Assembly (NCBI GenBank): GCA_015179125.1
Contig: WHVA01000041.1
Coordinates: 248,001 to 312,000 of the forward strand
Reading direction: 5' to 3'
DNA from: Gautieria morchelliformis
Lineage: Eukaryota; Basidiomycota; Agaricomycetes; Gomphales; Gomphaceae
DNA length: 64,000 bases
This document shows positions 1-10,738 of the stretch, in pieces. Numbering within the stretch: the stretch's first letter is position 1; each line of letters begins with the position of its first letter. Below the pieces are notes generated by a model. It searched no databases, had not been told where the DNA came from, and worked only from the letters and a program-made list of their open reading frames with translations. The position numbers were made by a program, and so were the translations under genes.

Positions 1-1659
1 TCTGTACGGGCAGCGGAATGGTCGGAACGTGATGGACTGCTACACTTCAGAGGCAAGGTCTATGTTCCGGGTGGGGCGGACCTCCGCCGTCGCATCGTGT
101 CCCAGCACCATGACACACGGGTCGCTGGGCATGCTGGCAGGTGGAAGACGCTGGAGTTAGTGGCTCGGAATTACTGGTGGCCTCAGATGTCCCGCTACAT
201 CGGACAGTACGTGAAGACGTGTGACCTTTGTCTCCGAACCAAAGCGCAACGACGTCCGCCCGTCGGAGAACTTGTTCCGCTCCTGATTCCCGAATCCCGC
301 TGGGACACCATCAGTGTCAACTTCATCGTTGAACTCCCAGAGTCTCATGGCTACGACGCGATCATGAACGTCGTGGATTCGGTGAGCAAGGTGTCCCACT
401 TCATTCCGACGCACACGACGATCACAGCCCTCGGAGCGGCCCGCCTGTTCCTTGCACATGTCTGGAAGTTGCATGGGCTCCCGAAGCAAGTCGTTTCCGA
501 CCGAGGTCCGCAGTTTGTCGCGGAACTGACTCGGGAGCTCTACCGCCTGCTCGGCATAAAGCTGGCTACCACCACAGCGTACCATCCGCAGGGTGACGGA
601 CAGACGGAACGGGTCAATCAGGAGTTGGAGCAATATCTCCGCCTCTTTGTCAATGAGAGGCAGGATGACTGGGATGAGTTACTTCCGCTGGCGGAATTCC
701 AATACAACAACCATGTCCATTCCGCCACGCAACAGACTCCCTTCATGCTTGACTCCGGACGACACCCGCGGATGGGCTTCGAACCACGCCAGGCTGACTC
801 CCGACTCGAGACAGTCAATGAGTTCCGAGACCGCATGGACTCCACCCTTTCGGAAGCCAAGTCGGCCCTTGCGAAGGCCAAGGATGACATGGCAAGGTAC
901 TACAACCGACGCCGGGTTCCTGCCCCAGAGTACCAAGTTGGAGACAAGGTGTACCTAGATGCAAGTGACATCCGCACCACACGCCCTTCGCAGAAGCTTG
1001 CCCACCGCTACCTTGGGCCCTTCACAGTGACGCGGAGGGTTGGACGGAATGCATACCGCCTCCGACTTCCGATGTCCATGTCCCGCCTCCACCCCGTCTT
1101 CAACGTGGTGAAGTTACTCCCTATGCTTGAGGACCCAATTCCACGTCGGAAGGCTCATCCGCCACCTCCGCCAGAAATTGTAGATGGGGAAGAGCACTAC
1201 GTGGTAGAACGGATCCTGGACAGCCGGTTTGTGCGAGGACGACTCCAATTCCTCGTGAAATGGGAAGGGTATGGGTACGAGGAGAATTCGTGGGTCCCGG
1301 AGCAAGATGTTTCCGCTCCTGACAAACTCCGGGAGTTCTACAGGACACATCCAGGTGCCCCTCGCCGAATCCGCTCGCTGGCATTTCAATCCCTTGTGTC
1401 CCGTGCTTCGAGGACGCAGCACGCTAGAGGGGGGGTGATGTCAGGGGACACCCTGTTTGCCATTTCCAGTTCCGACACCACACCCAGTTCCGACTCCATT
1501 TCCGACTCCGCTTCCGGTTCCGATTCCATCTCCGCATCCGCTTTCGGGAACGATTCCGCTTCTGGGAGAACTTCCACCAGTTCCGTTCGCCTTGCCAGTT
1601 CCACTCCAATTTCCGACTTCCGCCCCGGAACAGTGTCGGAAATCAAGCGACTCGCATAA
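1..1659 (+). CDS. Chromovirus (Ty3/Gypsy) pol 3' part: integrase plus chromodomain, cut by window edge
   Basis: The frame is open from base 1, so the protein continues left of the window. The integrase zinc-binding domain is visible (His pair in SQHHDTR...GHAG, then CDLC), followed by the catalytic core. The second and third acidic residues are present (VSDRGPQF; GDGQTERVNQ), but the first Asp, expected in the (S)xDFI motif, is Asn (SVNFIVELP, codon AAC at 319-321). Unless that is a sequencing error, this integrase should be inactive. A chromodomain follows (VERILDSRF...LQFLVKWEGYGYEENSW...FYRTHPGA), which in chromoviruses directs integration to modified chromatin. The last ~73 residues are a Ser-rich tail encoded inside the 3' LTR. 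The family assignment is firm; activity is doubtful. Confidence 0.93.
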   Translation, partial: SVRAAEWSERDGLLHFRGKVYVPGGADLRRRIVSQHHDTRVAGHAGRWKTLELVARNYWWPQMSRYIGQYVKTCDLCLRTKAQRRPPVGELVPLLIPESRWDTISVNFIVELPESHGYDAIMNVVDSVSKVSHFIPTHTTITALGAARLFLAHVWKLHGLPKQVVSDRGPQFVAELTRELYRLLGIKLATTTAYHPQGDGQTERVNQELEQYLRLFVNERQDDWDELLPLAEFQYNNHVHSATQQTPFMLDSGRHPRMGFEPRQADSRLETVNEFRDRMDSTLSEAKSALAKAKDDMARYYNRRRVPAPEYQVGDKVYLDASDIRTTRPSQKLAHRYLGPFTVTRRVGRNAYRLRLPMSMSRLHPVFNVVKLLPMLEDPIPRRKAHPPPPPEIVDGEEHYVVERILDSRFVRGRLQFLVKWEGYGYEENSWVPEQDVSAPDKLREFYRTHPGAPRRIRSLAFQSLVSRASRTQHARGGVMSGDTLFAISSSDTTPSSDSISDSASGSDSISASAFGNDSASGRTSTSSVRLASSTPISDFRPGTVSEIKRLA

Positions 1660-1918
1660 TAGGTGGCATCAAGGGTCGATCAAGGGTCAGGGGGATGCAG
1701 GGTTGATGGCGGGTGCCAAGCGTTGTCCCTGGCTGCGCAGCGTAGTATAATACGGGCTCGCTGACATTGGGGGTCCTTAGACTTTTCTCTTTGGATTTCC
1801 CCTTGTCAGGTGAGAACCCCCTCTCTTGTATGCTCTGTTCATTTATACATACTTTGGATTTCCCCTTGTCAGTTGTGTGGTAGTGTGATCTCCACGACTA
1901 GCCAGGGTTGCCCTTACA
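1439..1918 (+). repeat. 3' LTR of the left chromovirus
   Basis: This 480-bp LTR starts TGTCAGGGGACAC directly after a purine tract (1426-1438) and ends CCCTTACA. A solo copy of the same LTR lies at 43023-43512 on the other strand, and the two agree on both ends. The 5' part holds a TTCCG-rich tract that extends the pol frame by about 220 bp. Two copies of GGATTTCCCCTTGTCAG lie near the 3' end. The five bases after it (GGCAC, 1919-1923) should be the target duplication, but the matching left copy is outside the window. Confidence 0.9.
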
Positions 1919-2533
1919 GGCACCACCGGGTGATTGGGAGGAGCAGATGAATCCCTTGCCTAGCATATCTTCAAGATAGTTGCAAAGTGCTTCTAATTTG
2001 GTCTTCAAGAGCGGGTATATGGAGGTGTGCCATTGTTCTCAATCTCGATGGTGTGGTCGTAAAGGCGATGTGGGGGCAAGTTTTCGGCTTTAGCAGGCAA
2101 CAAGATATCAAAGAAGTCGTGGTACTCCTCTGGTACCACAGTTTTGAATATCTCTAATTCATCCCTGGGTAGGGGGCTTTCGTGAAGGAGGGTAGTCAGA
2201 GCTGGGGCGTTGCCTACAGCGCGAAGCGAAGTGTGTTCGGAGGTAGTTGGGTGCATGCTCAACATGAACATTTCTCCTTCACCGAGCTTCATGATTAGCT
2301 TGAAGGAGGCCGCACCGATTAGGCTTATATGCGGTGTTGTTCCTTCTGTAGGGGGCACATCTGAAGGTGAACAATGGAATGGGGGGTGGTCGTCAGTCAG
2401 CGATTCCATACATGGTGTACAGGGGTCAGGAGGACTTGGAATGGGCTCGGGAACTGTTTTTGGTTGAATAGTTTCAGTTTCTATTATGTTTTCTCCTTCA
2501 GCTGAAAAAGGGTGGATAAGAGTACTGGGAAGC
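1919..2533 (-). pseudogene. Gypsy pol fragment (protease-RT junction), interrupted by the chromovirus
   Basis: Read on the minus strand, this carries a Gypsy stretch between protease and reverse transcriptase: GEGEMFMLSMHPTT, then VPEEYHDFFDILLPAKAENL, then the start of RT with LCNYLEDMLGKGFI and SSQSPGG. One frame slip lies near 2010. The RT reading stops exactly where the chromovirus LTR ends (1918/1919), so the chromovirus inserted into this older element and the rest of RT lies left of the window. The other end stops at the LTR-like repeat starting at 2534. Confidence 0.82.
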
Positions 2534-2664
2534 TGTCAAGATTGGATTTTAGGCATTAATATTGTGTATTAGTGAACACAGCGAATGCCCAAATGGCTTG
2601 TGCAACGAAGTGTGTAGTTCAGCAAATAAGATGTGCAAATAAATGTTTAGAAGGTAAGAGGGCT
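2534..2664. repeat. LTR-like repeat X, left part (interrupted)
   Basis: The sequence starts TGTCAAGATTGGAT, the same start as the uninterrupted copy at 12391. It runs about 131 bp until a second element splits it; the remainder is at 9289-10069. Left and right parts together (about 907 bp after removing the duplicated GGGCT) match the 910 bp of the intact copy. No coding region was seen. Orientation is unknown because both ends look like TG...CA. Confidence 0.7.
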
Positions 2665-2728
2665 TCTTGTTAGTATTGAGAGTAATACTGAAAGTAATAT
2701 GATTTAATCTCTAAATGTGAGATAAATC
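2665..2728 (-). repeat. LTR-like element Y, left part (interrupted by Copia-II)
   Basis: Repeat X carries GGGCT at 2660-2664 and again at 9289-9293. The sequence between them, without Copia-II, is about 738 bp. On the minus strand it begins TGTTGGAAATACTAAGG and ends AATACTAACA plus three bases, as a Copia-type solo LTR would. Only 64 bp lie left of the Copia-II insertion. Confidence 0.6.
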
Positions 2729-3412
2729 TGTCATAAAAATATCCGTAAGCTGTCACTGCCATCACAATCCGTCAAACCGCCGCATATACAATGCCCCACA
2801 TCTCATACACACTTCCACTCACACCACCCATGTCTACCCGAGCCCACACACATCCACATGACATATCACTTCATTTCCACTACTCTACTGATCCGACCCT
2901 GACCCAATGCCCGCGGATCCACTCAACCTGAGTCACAGTCCGAGCCCGAGGGACGCTGATCCATGGAGGAGCTAGTCGTTGAGCCACACATCTACATATC
3001 TTCCATACTATTTTCTTCACTAATTCACAACCCATATTTCTGATGCCTATGACTACCTACACCCCTTCCCATTCGATACATCAATCCCATAGCTACTGCT
3101 GTCCCCGGACCTCCATACTCCCGAGTCCAGACGCATCAGTCGACCCATACGTTCCACCCCACTCTTCACGCCGCAGCACACTTCGTAGCTAGTTAAATAG
3201 TTCAACATGTGTATACACATCCCTCAGTCAATTAGACCTCACGTTGGACCACCTAGTTGTTTTACGACACATAGAATTGCGTAGTCGCTGCTCGAGAGGA
3301 TACACACGCCATGTTTCCTCTATATCCTCATATCTACAAACTACTCGATTCAACTTCAAAGCGAAGTCTGAATCTAAACCACTTCACTATCAGCCGCTCT
3401 TGATCTTTCACA
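2729..3412 (+). repeat. 5' LTR of Copia-II
   Basis: The 684-bp LTR starts TGTCATAAAAATATCCG and ends GATCTTTCACA. It matches the 3' LTR at 7932 over its full length, with scattered transitions and a few small indels. Confidence 0.92.
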
Positions 3413-3435
3413 GATTAAGATCTCATCGTACTCAC

Positions 3436-5868
3436 CATGGCACAAGCAATGGCAATGGCACCGGCACATATCACGCTGAACATGATATACACAAGTTCAG
3501 GGACATCAAACCCAAACTAGGCAAGGACAATTGGATGTCCTGGAAGAGGGAATTGTTAGCAACTGTGAGGGACAGGGGATTATACAAAATTATCACCGGT
3601 GCAGATCCTTACCCCACAGCAGTTAACCAACAGATAGCCATCACTACTGGAACCAACACGACCAGCGGAATGATACTATCACAGCTTCAGGACGATTGGG
3701 ACGATAGGAACAACATGGCTTACAGTCAAATATTACTCTGCATATCACCCAAACTCCAGATGGCAATCGACACCACCAACAGATGTGAAGAACCCTGGAA
3801 GATACTCGTATGAAAGTTCGAGTCCACTGATCCGAGCAAAATCAGCATAATCAGAACTCGATACGAAAATTACCACATGACCGATGGGCAAACGGTTTCG
3901 GCATACATCACCGTCATGAAGGAATTCAGAAATCAGCTTGCAAAGATGGGTGAACACATAGCCGATTCCACTCACGCAGCCACAATCCTCAGAAACCTCC
4001 CGGAATCGTGGAGACCTATCACACAAACGATACGAATGATCAGCTGATTCAGTAAAGACCCAGATGATATCAAGGAGCGTTTGGAAGCGCACGAGGCAGA
4101 TCTAGGGGCCGTCGAGGTGTCAACACAAGCCGCCACTGCATTTATCGCCCAATCCCGACAACCTAGACAACCGTACACCCCCTTTCAGAGACCACCCAAC
4201 AACAACACCCACAACAACACGTACATACAGCAGAACCAACAGACGCCATATCAGAACCAGGGGATAGGCTTCCACTGCAACAATTGTGGTAAGCCGAATC
4301 ACTCAGCAGCAAGGTGCTATGCACCTGGAGGAGGACTCGCGAGACAAGAGATGTGGAAGAGGGGGAGTGACGTACGGGGAGGAGGACAGGATCAGAACGC
4401 AGGTAACGGCCTTAACAGGCCGACCCCAGCTCCACAGCGGCAACAACCGGGTGCCACTGACTCAGCCCAACTTGCCAGCATACCTAAAAGGGATATCGTC
4501 ATGATGGCCCACGCCAAAAATACAGACAAAAGTATGATGATATCAACTGACCCATCAGCACTCTCCACAATCCAGAACAACATCCACATGTGGCTGATCG
4601 ACTCCGGGGTGTCGAGCCATCTGTGTGGAAACGCAAGCCTCTTCGACGAATTACACCCCACACCGACGATATCCATTGGAACGTCCAGCGGGGAGTAGTT
4701 CAATGCTGATCAGAGGGGAACCATCAGAATAACCATACAGAGCGACGGAAACTCACGGATATCACCACTAGCCCTAACGCTGCAGGACGTCATATACGTA
4801 CCGACCCTCAAAGCGAACCTACTATCGGTCGGACGAATGACAGTGGCCGACATCGACGTAATATTCAGCAAGCCTGACACGTCGTTATTGATGGGAGAGG
4901 AGATCATAGCCAAGGGAACGAAGGTCGACAACTTATTCACTTACATGGCTCAACCATTCCCGAAGGACGAGTCTGAGATAGCGGCATATACCAAAGAGCC
5001 CGATGAACTGACTCTATGGCACCACAGATTAGCCCACACAGCTGTTTCCACTATCGAAAAGATGATAAAGAAATGTACCGGTGCAGGGCTACCTTACCTC
5101 GACACTCAGCAGAAGACAGAACAGTGTGCAAGCTGCCCACATGGAAAGCAAGCGAGAGCACCATTCAAGCAAGTCGAGGAGTTGCCGAAAAGCATGGGCA
5201 ACGTCATTTCATCAGACCTATGTGGTCCTTTCGAAACATCCATTGGAGGTTACAGGTACTTCGTAACATGGATCGATCACGCCACACGTTACGCCCGCAT
5301 CGACTTCCTGAAAAACAAGGAATGTCAGACCATCACCGAATCGTTCAAGAATTACGTCACATGGCTAAAGAAGCAGAGGGGAGCGGATGTGAAGAAGATA
5401 AGGTCAGATAACGGAGGAGAATACATGGGAAGGGATTTCAAACACCTGTTCAGTGAGCTTGGAATTATTCACGAGACAACGAGCCCTCACACTCCAGAGG
5501 TGGCCGAACGATACAACCAAACCTTACAGGAAGGCGCACTTACCTTACAGCACGACGCGAATCTGTCAAATAAATCCTGGGTATCAGCTGTGGACACGGT
5601 GAACTTCATCAAAAATCGACTACTGCACCACAGACTTGGCATCTCACCATACGAGGCGCTATGGGGTAGCAAACCCAGGCTTGACTGGTTACGCATATAC
5701 GGATCAAAATTCTGGGCACTGCTACCAAAGGCGATGAGGAAGAAGGGGGATTTCAAATCGGTGGAGGGAATTTTTGCGGGGTACTTCGAAGACTCGAAAG
5801 CATACAAGGTGTGGGTACCACGCACCAGGACACTGATCAAGGCCAGAGACGTGATATTCATGAGTTAA
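3436..5868 (+). pseudogene. Copia-II gag-protease-integrase, broken
   Basis: The order is gag (KPKLGKDNWMSWKREL), a zinc knuckle CNNCGKPNHSAARC (C-x2-C-x4-H-x4-C), a protease with LIDSGVSSH, a pre-integrase domain (LWHHRLAHTA...CASCPHG) and an integrase core with Asp in SDLCGPF and SDNGGEY and Glu in VAERYNQ. The usual NG-containing turn before that Glu is missing (TPEVAER). Stops occur at 3811, 4045, 4696 and 5866. Those at 4045 (TGA before FSKDPD) and 4696 (TAG) look like CGA-to-TGA and CAG-to-TAG changes. The best-placed ATG (3438) is out of frame with gag. Family identity is clear; function is lost. Confidence 0.9.
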
Positions 5869-7900
5869 AACCCATCGAATGCACCACGATACAACTCATT
5901 GACGACGACGATACCCCTTCTCTCTGGGTAATTGATGGTGAAATCCAGAGATGCGTCAAACTGCCAGAACAAGATCACGACGAAACGGTAGACGACGATG
6001 ACACAATCCCACCGCTCGTATTGCTCAAGGACGACGAAGAGGAGCTGCAGGAGAGGGAAGAGATGATCGAGGACACGATAGGGTTAAGAGGAGGAGGGAC
6101 ACAGCCGGAGGGTATCGACGCAGAAGCCGAACCTAGAGCAGAAGAGGGAACTGAGGACGAGAGGAAAGAGAAAGACAGTACGGAAGAGAATGAAGGAGTG
6201 GCACTGAAGGAGTTTTCAAGGGGACCATGGATGAACCTGTCGAATACAGAGTATGGGAGAGGGAAGAGGAACACGGCACTACTCACAGAAATGGCTTCCA
6301 TGGCACACGGAAGGATGGAACTAGAGGAGAGCGAGAGAGCGTTTGTCGTACTAGCAGAGGATGAGCCGGGGAGCTATAAGGAAGCAATGAGATCAGGGAA
6401 CGCAGAAAAGTGGAGGAAGGCATGTGAGGAGGAATATCAGATGTTGATGGGATATCACACATGGGATTTGGTGGAGAAGCCGGAGGAAGCGAACGTGGTG
6501 GGAAGCAGGTGGATGTTCAGAGTGAAGAGGGATAACACAGGAGAGGTCGACAGGTTCAAGGCTCGTTTCGTTGCACAGGGGTACTCACAGGTCTCAGGAG
6601 TCGACTATCAGGAAACCTACTCACCAATGATCAGACTAACATCAATCCGACTTATCCTCGCACTCGCCTGCAAATACGATCTCAAACTTCGACAAGTCGA
6701 CGTGAAGGGGGCTTACCTCAACGGGAAATTGGAAGACAATGTCTACATGCGACAGCCAGAGGGGTTCATTGAGCCAGGGAAAGAAGGGATGGTATGTAGG
6801 TTGAACAAGGGTATATATGGGATGAAACAGTCGGGGAGGGTATGGCATGGGACGCTGAAGAAAGAGATGGAGAGAATGGGATTCAAAGCGGGGGAGGCGG
6901 ATCAAACAATATTCTTCAGGTTTGGGGAAGGAGACAGCGTGGAGATATGGGGTGGTATGTGGACGACGGGCTACTCGCTTCAACCTCAAAGTCTGCAATG
7001 GAGAAGATGGTGACGGACATCAGGGGGAGCTTCGATATACAGGATCTGGGGGATCCGATGTGACTACTCGGCATTCAGATCACTCGAAATCAAAACCTTG
7101 GCACTATACACATCTCACAGAACGCCTTCATCAATAACATTGCCAAATGACTCGACATCACCTCCAGTCGCCCCGTGAACTCACTGATGGATCCTAACGT
7201 CGAATTACGCACCTCCACGGCACCTTCAGAAATCATCGACTTCACTTACACATCCATCATCGGCAGTCTCAACTATTGCTCAGTGGCCACACGACCCGAG
7301 ATATCATACGCTGTCAACAAATGTGCACAATACTCATCGAAACCAAACGTGACTCACTGGGAGGCCGCAAAGAGAATCGCGAGGTATCTGCTGAATACGA
7401 GGGAGTACGGGATCACATACGTCAAGGAGGGTGACAGGGCAATAGGTTTCGCTCACAACCTGGTGGGTTATACGGATGCAGACTTCACGGGAGATCGAGA
7501 CGATCGGAAGTCCACGATGGGCTGGGTGTTCACCTTCAATGGCGCACCCATATCTTGGGCTTCGAAGAAACAGAACATGGTCAGTAGATCGACTATGGAG
7601 TCAGAGGTAGTGGCGGGATCATTTGTGACGGCGGAAGGCATATGGCTGATCAGACTCGGGCGAGACTTCAAACATGACTTCACTCCTATCCCCGTGTTCA
7701 CCGACAATCAATCATCTATCGCATTCTCCAACGATGGCGTCAGCAGCGGCCGTACCAAACACATCGATGTCCATTTCCACTACACAAAAGAGCAAATAGA
7801 GGCAGGCAACATAAGACTACCATACATCAAAACACTCGAGAACCCTGCAGACGTTCTAACCAAGACTTTATCACCACGCAAGCACCTCCACATCCTATAG
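5869..7900 (+). pseudogene. Copia-II reverse transcriptase and RNase H, broken
   Basis: The RT begins around WRKACEEEYQMLMGYHTW and WMFRVKRDNTGEVDRFKAR and passes through VDVKGAYLNG and GIYGMKQSGR. A frameshift near 6945 moves the catalytic WYVDDGLL motif into another frame. TGA stops follow at about 7061 (after QDLGDPM) and 7148. The RNase H block (7175-7900) is open and has YTDADFTGDRDDRKST, SRSTMESEV, FTDNQSSI and TKHIDVHFHY, ending 31 bp before the 3' LTR. The catalytic motifs survive, but the frame does not. Confidence 0.9.
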
Positions 7901-7931
7901 ATGCTAGGAGTGTGTCGGGCTTGAGGGGGAG

Positions 7932-8614
7932 TGTCATAAAAATATCCGTAAGCTGTCACTGCCATCACAATCCGTCAAACCGCCGCATATACAATGCCCC
8001 ATGTCTCACACACACTTCCACTCGCACCACCCACGTCTACCTGAGCCTACACATGTCCACATGACATATCACTCCATTTCCACTACTCTACTGATCCGAC
8101 CCTGACCCAATGCCGGCGGATCCACTCAACCCAAGTCACAGCCCGAGCCCGAGGGATGCTGATCCACAGAGGAGCTAGTCGTTGAGCCACACATCTACAT
8201 ATCTTCCATACCATTTTCTTCACTAATTCACAACCCATATTTCTGATGCCTATGACCACCTACACCCCTTCCCATTCGATACATCAATCCCCTAGCTACC
8301 GCTGTCCCTGGACCTCCGTACTCCCGAGTCCAGACGCATTAGTCGACCCATACGTTCCCCCCCACTCTTCACGCCGCAGCACACTTCGTAGCTAGTTAAA
8401 TAGTTCAACATGTGTCTACACATCCCTCAGTCAATTAGAACTCACGTTGGACCACATAGTTGTTTTACAACACATAGAATTGCATAGTCGCTGCTCGAGA
8501 GGATACACATGCCGTGTTTCCTCTATATCCTCATATCTACAAACTACTCGATTCGACTTCAAACCAAAGTCTGAATCTAAACCACTTCACTATCAGCCGC
8601 TCTGATCTTTCACA
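7932..8614 (+). repeat. 3' LTR of Copia-II
   Basis: The 683-bp partner of the 5' LTR begins TGTCATAAAAATATCCG after the purine tract and ends CTTTCACA, followed by the AAATC target duplication. Confidence 0.92.
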
Positions 8615-9288
8615 AAATCAAGTGGTAATCAGAAATAGCAAGAATATCTGCACATATAACTAGGTATATGTGTCTTATGATAAATGCTATAAAGTCTAGC
8701 TAGGACGATGTATAGTAAATAGAATTGGATTTCACTGCTACTATATGGTACATGAAGCTAGCTATCTATCTGACAATGCTGGTACTTGGCGGTCGTAGTA
8801 TTCATGGAATGGGAACAAGGGTAAGGCGAAATGGGGGGAGCGGCACATAGATGTTGATCGGAGTGTTAACGGACGTTGTACAAGTTAGGTTGGGGTGTGG
8901 AGCATAAAACAGTGAAAGGGAACGGACTTTGGAAGTGGATAGAGGATGTGGTCTAGCTACAGGCAGGGTTGGCTTGGCGCGTCACATCCCTTGATTGGGT
9001 CACGTGATTCTGGGGTGTGTGCCACTTGGGTTGGGCTCTGCATGCTTGGGAAGGGTCTATAGGCGCGTTCTGGACTGTTGTAGCATGTGGTGTGTGCTCC
9101 CGTGATATTGGGATGATCGGAGGTGTGGATTGGGTTGGATCGAGTGGATAGGTGTGGGTTCGGCGATCTCGGGCATAAGTCGTTGTAATGTGTATGCGTT
9201 CGGATGTATATCGACAAGTTGATTTGGGTTTGGAATTGTGTTGTTATAATCACTGTTTCGATATTATATTTCCTTAGTATTTCCAACA
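8615..9288 (-). repeat. LTR-like element Y, right part
   Basis: This is the remainder of the element split by Copia-II. It has no convincing coding frame. It ends TTCCAACA (minus-strand start TGTTGGAA), followed by the second GGGCT. It could be a solo Copia LTR of about 738 bp; no second copy is in the window to confirm the ends. Confidence 0.55.
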
Positions 9289-10069
9289 GGGCTGCCCGAA
9301 TGGGGCTCACCCTATCTACAGTCGTACCAAAATAGCCCATGACACTTGACAATGTAACGTTCAAGGTCTCATGGAAAGGTTGTCTAGGAGTAACAATCCT
9401 TTCGCCGGCAAAGGTGCTCCTTTGGAGCCCTTTGCCAACAGCACTGATAATAGTATGAAGGCTAAGGTAACGAAGGTGAAGTAAAACTCACCAGTGGTGC
9501 CTAAGTCCTCCTCTGGTCTAAGATAGAGGTCTCTAGAAGAAGGCTCAAGGTGATGATCACAGTGAGGTCAAGCTTTTGCACAAGATAGACATATGATAAT
9601 TGAACTGTAGCATATACATGCGAACATAAACTACTTATACCTAATGCTCATACGATATCAGCGAATAGGAAAGAGGCCATTATGAGTCAGGGTTGGATAG
9701 GGGTGTGTAGTCAGGATACAAATAGATGAAACACATATACAATGGAGAAGGAGAGGAGTGTGAACATGAAACAACAGGGGGGAGAGATGATAAAGGTACC
9801 TATGTAAGAAAACACACCTTGAGACCTGCATACACGTTACCCTACATGGACTCTTCATCTGCTGAGTTGATCCCACATGATCTACAGGTAGGACGTCCTG
9901 CGAATGCATTCTGGCCATAGGAACACCCAAAGGGGGTTGAGTCAGGAAGATGATGGGGCCAGTGATGGACCATCAGGCTGGGTAAAGGATGTCGATTGTT
10001 TTTGATGGCGTGCCTACTGGCGAATGATGTGAGTAGCAAATGGTCCTTCAGCAAATTCGGCGAAGGGCA
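9289..10069. repeat. LTR-like repeat X, right part
   Basis: This stretch is collinear with 12520-13300: both contain GACACTTGACAATGTAAC, CATGGAAAGGTTGTCTAG, CACAAGATAGACATATGATA and an ending like GCAAATTCGGCGAAGGGCA. It abuts the RNase H end of Copia-D, so it could be that element's 3' LTR or an independent insertion. No coding function is assigned. Confidence 0.65.
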
Positions 10070-10738
10070 AAATGATACATGCCAATCGACTTGGAGTTGG
10101 CTAGACTCACAAAGTTGGCGTCAGGATAGACCTCAATCAGCGGTGGCGAGTTGGATTGGCACAGGACAATTCCCAGCTCTCAGGACCCCTTGAGATAGCA
10201 GATGGCATGCTTGACAGCAGTCCAGTGGAAAAGGGTGTAGTCATGAGTGTGCTGGCTGAGTTGCTGCACAGAGAATGCGATGTTGGGGAAAGAGCCCAGG
10301 GTGGCCTACATGATGGACACAATGGCTTGAGCATAGGGTACATCTGGTGTGGGGTTGCCTGCAGCGCAGGACTTGAAGGCTTTGATATCATGCAATGCCA
10401 GTGTGTTGACCAGTGGTGCTTCCAACAGGTTAAAATGGTGAGCGATGACATCGATGTAATGGGCCTGTGAGAGTTTAATGGAGGCCCAATTGGCAGATAT
10501 ATTGACCCTAATGCCAAGGATTTTGAGCATTTCACTGAGCTCTTTCATGGTAAAGTTTTAGTGAAGTAAATGTTTCACATGTGCCATTAAAACTTGGGTG
10601 CTAGGGAAGAGTCTGAGATAATCCACGTAGATTGTGATAATCATGATCTGGTCACCAGCCTTCTTGAAGAAGACACTGTTGTCGGTGTGACTGTGGACAA
10701 ACCATCATTGAAGTGCATGGAGGTGAATGTTGTGATAC
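10070..10738 (-). pseudogene. Copia-D RT C-terminal part and RNase H remnant
   Basis: On the minus strand the reading is TDNSVFFKKAGDQ, then IYVDYLRLF at the RT active site, then FTMKELSEMLKILGIRVN, LSQAHYIDVIAHHFNLLEA and RNase H pieces (HAICYLKG, DANFVSLANSKSIG). The active site, normally YVDD, reads YVDY, so a catalytic Asp is lost. At least one stop and several frame shifts are present. The RNase H is cut off at the repeat X boundary. Confidence 0.8.

Larger units (their letters stand above)
2729..8614 (+). mobile_element. Copia-II, full-length Ty1/Copia retrotransposon with decayed genes
   Basis: The element is 5886 bp, bounded by two ~684-bp LTRs and flanked by a perfect 5-bp target duplication AAATC (2724-2728 and 8615-8619). 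A purine tract (CTTGAGGGGGAG, 7920-7931) precedes the 3' LTR. Order is gag, protease, integrase, RT, RNase H, as in Ty1/Copia. Stops and frameshifts interrupt every section, so it cannot encode its own proteins. The two LTRs differ at many sites, mainly C/T and G/A changes, so it is not a recent insertion. Confidence 0.95.

Noticed and set aside
1457-1750. Pro-rich plus-strand frame overlapping the chromovirus LTR
   Set aside because: It is another frame of the TTCCG-rich tract; the integrase frame explains the sequence.
9658-10054. Minus-strand frames in repeat X considered as an extension of Copia-D RNase H
   Set aside because: The same sequence recurs at 13090-13280, outside an RNase H context, so it belongs to the repeat.
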